Origin: Bacteroidaceae bacterium
GTDB taxonomy: Bacteria; Bacteroidota; Bacteroidia; Bacteroidales; Bacteroidaceae
Reading direction: 5' to 3'
Assembly (NCBI GenBank): GCA_017557475.1
Contig: JAFYYO010000239.1
Coordinates: 1 to 7,035, forward strand
Length of the DNA: 7,035 bases
Part shown: piece by piece, positions 6,153 to 7,035 of the stretch
How positions within the stretch are numbered: the stretch's first letter is position 1
How the letters are laid out: every line of letters begins with the position of its first letter
The notes under the pieces: generated by a model
Told to the model about the DNA's origin: nothing
Database searches by the model: none
The model's input: only the letters and a program-made list of their open reading frames with translations
Program-made: the position numbers and the translations under genes

Positions 6153-7035
6153 AAGCTTCTTGTCCTGTTTCTGTTCTTGCCTGTTTCTGCAGCCGTAGCT
6201 GCTCTGCCTTCTGTTGATGGTAATACGGGAGCAACGGAGACATATGCAAAAGAGCGCAGCAAGTATCAGATTCTGGCATACAGCAACGATAGTACTCGCG
6301 ATGTTTATCGCATCCCAGCTATTGCCAAGAACAAAAAGGGAGAGTTGGTCGCCATCTATGACTACCGCGTTTGTGGCACCGACATCGGTTTCGGTGAGGT
6401 CGATCAGGTTATGCGCATCTCGAAGAATAACGGCAAGAAGTGGTCGGAAGAGGTCAAAATTGCCGATGGAATGGGCGGAAATGAGAATGTTTTTGGTGTG
6501 GGCTTTGGTGATCCTGCACTTTGTTTGGATCGCGAAAGCGGCAGAGGCGTGCTTATTACTGTCAGCGGAAAGTGCATCTATTCCTATGGCACAGCCACGC
6601 ATCGACCCTTCATTGCAAGGCAGATTACTACAGATGGCGGACATACTTGGAGTGCTCCTGAAGACATTACGACTCAGTTCTGGGGAAAGAAAGGCGCACT
6701 TTTCCAAACGACCGAAAATGACGATGGAATGGGCGTTTTTGCTTGGGCAGGCTTCTTTGGCAGCGGAAAGATTCTGCAAAGCCGTGTCACGAAAGTCGGC
6801 GACTACTATCGTCTATATGCAGCCTTGCTTTTGCGTGGCACAGGACTGAAGGGTGCTTACGTTGTTTATAGCGATGATATGGGTATGAATTGGCAGTTGT
6901 TGGGAGGCAATCCTGCGTTCCAAGCGGCTCCCGACAGCGATGAGCCGAAGGTGGAGGAACTGCCTTCAGGACAGATTGTCTTGAGTGGCAGGAAGTGGTA
7001 TGGTCGCACCTTCAACATCTGGACCTTTGCCGAAG
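6027..7035 (+). CDS. Cys-rich membrane protein fused in frame to exo-alpha-sialidase (3' end outside window)
   Basis: The frame opens at ATG 6027, two bases after the feoAB stop, and runs 336 codons to the window edge with no stop. Residues 1-41 look like a FeoB-associated Cys-rich membrane protein; residues 43-59 are a signal peptide core (KLLVLFLFLPVSAAVA, likely cut AVA|A after residue 58); from about 80 onward it is a GH33-type sialidase that removes terminal sialic acid from glycans. Sialidase signatures are YRIPAI (Arg95 of the FRIP motif), Arg114 and Asp119 in YDYRVCGTDIGFG (second triad-region Arg and likely acid/base Asp), and Asp-box-like repeats SKNNGKKW (132-139), TTDGGHTW (201-208) and SDDMGMNW (282-289). 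DEPKVEEL (305-312) probably holds the catalytic Glu and Arg322 the next triad Arg. The last Arg and the nucleophile Tyr would lie beyond the window. There is no ATG, GTG or TTG in frame just before the signal peptide. Sialidase identity is strong; whether the fusion is genuine is open. Confidence 0.85.
   Translation, partial: MNTQSIILLAAVIVVAGFVLYRYLRSDNKCSCCDGCSKDCCAKLLVLFLFLPVSAAVAALPSVDGNTGATETYAKERSKYQILAYSNDSTRDVYRIPAIAKNKKGELVAIYDYRVCGTDIGFGEVDQVMRISKNNGKKWSEEVKIADGMGGNENVFGVGFGDPALCLDRESGRGVLITVSGKCIYSYGTATHRPFIARQITTDGGHTWSAPEDITTQFWGKKGALFQTTENDDGMGVFAWAGFFGSGKILQSRVTKVGDYYRLYAALLLRGTGLKGAYVVYSDDMGMNWQLLGGNPAFQAAPDSDEPKVEELPSGQIVLSGRKWYGRTFNIWTFAE

Noticed and set aside
6127..6198. 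Separate start for the sialidase in another frame (ATG at 6127)
   Set aside because: That frame gives a short Cys-rich peptide ending at a TAG and does not enter the sialidase frame.
6051..6779. 242-codon minus-strand frame opposite the Cys-rich/sialidase frame
   Set aside because: The plus strand shows sialidase RIP and Asp-box motifs over the same bases; the antisense product has no recognisable feature.

Overview
The window looks like chromosomal DNA of a Bacteroidota species, most likely a Bacteroidales/Prevotella-type bacterium. Three intergenic stretches carry the characteristic Bacteroidota promoter (TTG, 19-20 bp gap, TAnnTTTG). Strong Shine-Dalgarno sequences are absent, and the gene content fits: a FeoA-FeoB fusion followed by a FeoB-associated Cys-rich membrane protein, and a secreted sialidase. 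The genus is inference; no marker gene is present.

Layout. (1) Bases 1-786: the 3' part of a multi-pass acyltransferase-3-family membrane protein whose start lies outside the window. (2) Bases 725-1282, minus strand: a zinc-ribbon NUDIX hydrolase whose 3' end overlaps the acyltransferase tail by 62 bp in convergent orientation. (3) Bases 1283-1403: a divergent control region with two back-to-back promoters, one for the NUDIX gene and one for the next operon. (4) Bases 1404-3432: a two-gene operon of an NfeD-like membrane protein and a flotillin (SPFH) protein, a classical membrane-microdomain pair. (5) Bases 3433-3657: non-coding. It holds four 22-bp tandem units, each built around an 18-bp palindrome, then an intrinsic terminator, then a promoter whose -33 element lies inside the terminator loop. 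(6) Bases 3658-6024: feoAB, a ferrous iron transporter with FeoA fused to the N-terminus of FeoB. (7) Bases 6027 to the window end: one uninterrupted frame, two bases after feoAB. It begins as a FeoB-associated Cys-rich membrane protein and continues, with no stop codon and no new ATG, into the signal peptide and catalytic domain of an exo-alpha-sialidase.

How they work together. The NfeD/flotillin pair probably organises inner-membrane microdomains. The feoAB transcript supplies Fe2+ uptake and, by two-base spacing, appears to be translationally coupled to the Cys-rich/sialidase reading frame. That frame is the most unusual item. It is either a true gene fusion that could be split by signal peptidase into a membrane Cys-rich hairpin and an exported sialidase, or the trace of a deletion or assembly error. 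The palindromic 22-bp array after the flotillin gene is the second element that known gene annotation does not explain.
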